A DNA stretch of 64,000 bases from an uncultured Opitutia bacterium (GTDB lineage: Bacteria > Verrucomicrobiota > Verrucomicrobiia > Opitutales > Opitutaceae): positions 1 to 64,000 of the forward strand of contig CAILHZ010000022.1 in NCBI GenBank assembly GCA_903834135.1, written 5' to 3'. The translations under genes were made by a program, and so were the position numbers. Below the pieces are notes generated by a model, which was not told the DNA's origin, ran no database searches, and saw nothing but the letters and a program-made list of their open reading frames with translations. Positions 63,114 to 64,000 of the stretch are shown in pieces. Every line of letters starts with the position of its first letter. Position 1 is the first letter of the stretch.

Positions 63114-63515
63114 ATGCATACGTACATAAATCCAAACACATCCAATCGTTCTTCACATGAAGCAGAGTCGGCTTTAGCCGGTTTTTGCAAACCTATGTAT
63201 GAATGCCAGATGCATCGGGACTCTATGAAGCTTGTCGTCTATATCCCTGGTGTAGATGCAAATAGCGTTAGCATTGAAGCACGCGGTGCTGACTTAATGG
63301 TCACTGCAATAAAGTCTCGTTTCGTACGTGTTAACTTTAATGCCCTCAACCTCGAAAGCTCTCAAAGCGACTACAAGTTGTGCTTAAGGCTTGGCAAGGG
63401 CTATGCATTTGAATTGATGCAAGCAGAGATTCAAAACGGCGTACTTTCGGTCAATGTTCCAAAGCGCAGTGCTGGATTTACTATGGCGGATACCAGCCTT
63501 CGCAATGTAGCATAA
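63114..63515 (+). CDS. Hsp20/alpha-crystallin-like small protein
   Basis: 133 residues. The alpha-crystallin-like core starts MHRDSMKLVVYIPGVDANSV and ends with LRLGKGYAFELMQAEIQNGV followed by LSVNVPKRS, the A-x-x-x-x-G-V-L-x-V-x-V-P-K hallmark. The N-terminal arm is short and there is no I-x-I tail, so large-oligomer formation is doubtful. Probable holdase chaperone. Directly downstream of a structured RNA region and 15 bases before a small same-strand gene. Confidence 0.85.
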   Translation: MHTYINPNTSNRSSHEAESALAGFCKPMYECQMHRDSMKLVVYIPGVDANSVSIEARGADLMVTAIKSRFVRVNFNALNLESSQSDYKLCLRLGKGYAFELMQAEIQNGVLSVNVPKRSAGFTMADTSLRNVA

Positions 63516-63530
63516 AAAATATCATAAATT

Positions 63531-63764
63531 ATGGCACACTTCTTAAAGAAGTGTGTCGTTACTTATCGCATGCCACCGCTTTTAGCCGTATTTAAGAAAA
63601 AAATTAAAAAGGAAACTCCTACCATCTCACCTTCCGCATCTTCGGAAAGTATGACGTGGGGACGGCCTGTTTTTAAAGCACCACCTTTAAGCGTTAAATT
63701 ACCTCAGCCTAGTTCAAGTGATTTTAATTCACGCAGTGAATCAAAACAGCGCAGTAGCGCTTAA
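63531..63764 (+). CDS. Small basic hypothetical protein
   Basis: 77 residues, Ser/Pro/Lys-rich, low complexity (KKKIKKETPTISPSASS, KLPQPSSSDFNSRSESKQ). No domain recognised. Support: it follows the Hsp20-like gene by 15 bases and ends on a TTAA shared with the stop of the opposing rlmJ, the same arrangement as three other convergent pairs here. Function unknown. Confidence 0.5.
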   Translation: MAHFLKKCVVTYRMPPLLAVFKKKIKKETPTISPSASSESMTWGRPVFKAPPLSVKLPQPSSSDFNSRSESKQRSSA

Positions 63765-64000
63765 GTGGTCTCAGGTACTAGCCAATCAACTTCTGTTGAT
63801 GCAAGAGAGGAACGTTTTAGTAGGGGTAGTAAAGCCTGCATGATTTCATTGGCTTTCTTATCGAAATGCCAAGGCGGATTGATAATCAGCATACCGCAGC
63901 CTTTTAAGCCTTGCTGCATAGGATCCACTGTAATCTCAGCTATAAGCGTGGGAGGAAGTTTTAAGAGCCTTAACTTTTCATTTAATTCATCGATGCGCAT
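63761..64000 (-). CDS. rlmJ: 23S rRNA A2030 N6-methyltransferase RlmJ (5' partial)
   Basis: The last 79 residues of a methyltransferase whose start lies beyond the window. GCGMLIINPPWHFDKKANEI carries the NPPW catalytic motif, and ALLPLLKRSSLASTEVDWLVPE matches the RlmJ C-terminus. RlmJ is usually about 280 residues. It methylates A2030 of 23S rRNA. The Met at the window edge is internal. Confidence 0.88.
   Translation of the reverse strand: MRIDELNEKLRLLKLPPTLIAEITVDPMQQGLKGCGMLIINPPWHFDKKANEIMQALLPLLKRSSLASTEVDWLVPETT

Overview
The window looks like a piece of a chromosome from a Verrucomicrobiota bacterium, most likely of the Opitutae type. This is inferred from several gene types: a TonB receptor whose mature start reads LQKFEVTGSYIP, a stand-alone SWIB-domain protein, an Na_H_antiport_2-type antiporter, an ApbE/DUF3570/DUF4266 set, a PP2C-kinase fusion, and an Ig-like surface protein with C-terminal LIRATGPAL-type repeats. 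The DNA is AT-rich by eye. Genes are densely packed, GTG and TTG starts occur, and Shine-Dalgarno sequences are mostly weak. I see no rRNA, tRNA, CRISPR array, insertion sequence, prophage or disrupted gene. Both ends cut a gene: a DUF255 thioredoxin-like protein at the left and rlmJ at the right.

Layout: 1-8.0 kb holds the DUF255 protein, a PP2C phosphatase-Ser/Thr kinase fusion, an ammonium transporter behind a sigma-54-like promoter, a small membrane protein and a Na+/H+ antiporter. 8.1-10.3 kb holds purE and an XdhC/MocA-like molybdenum-cofactor pair. 10.4-17.9 kb is a pectin/polygalacturonate locus: TonB receptor, LacI regulator, GH28 polygalacturonase, KduI and KduD. A KDPG aldolase lies further right at 36 kb. 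17.9-23.1 kb is a type II secretion operon (pseudopilins G, H, I, J, K, then L- and M-like proteins). Its ATPase, inner-membrane protein and secretin (E, F, D) sit on the opposite strand at 28.4-33.5 kb. Between the two halves are an envelope redox set (DUF3570 barrel, ApbE flavin transferase, TlpA thioredoxin, DUF4266 lipoprotein) and the Ig-like protein, a plausible secretion substrate.

33.5-43.6 kb holds a repeat-and-hairpin-rich leader, aroC, a degenerate P-loop protein, eda, a MalY/PatB aminotransferase, a DCC-family protein, two tandem paralogous exported proteins, a heterodimeric ABC exporter and the SWIB protein. 43.9-54.5 kb holds ppk1, htpG, an ABC-2 pair, a SYLF protein, a CinA C-terminal amidohydrolase, exonuclease III and guaB. 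54.5-64 kb holds menC, menE and a DHNA-CoA thioesterase, then polX, an IMPase-family protein, a CPSF-like metallo-beta-lactamase nuclease, mogA, a MazG-like pyrophosphohydrolase, a strongly structured probable RNA, an Hsp20-like protein and rlmJ.

The most interesting items are: (1) the DUF3570 protein carries a flavinylation-like DTIAGAT motif beside an ApbE with an altered metal-site residue and no visible signal peptide; (2) a multi-hairpin RNA candidate with two mutually exclusive folds lies directly upstream of the Hsp20-like gene; (3) two tandem exported paralogs could stand in for the missing GspC; (4) four convergent gene pairs end on one shared TTAA double stop, and another pair shares a perfect palindrome that encodes His-His-stop on both strands.
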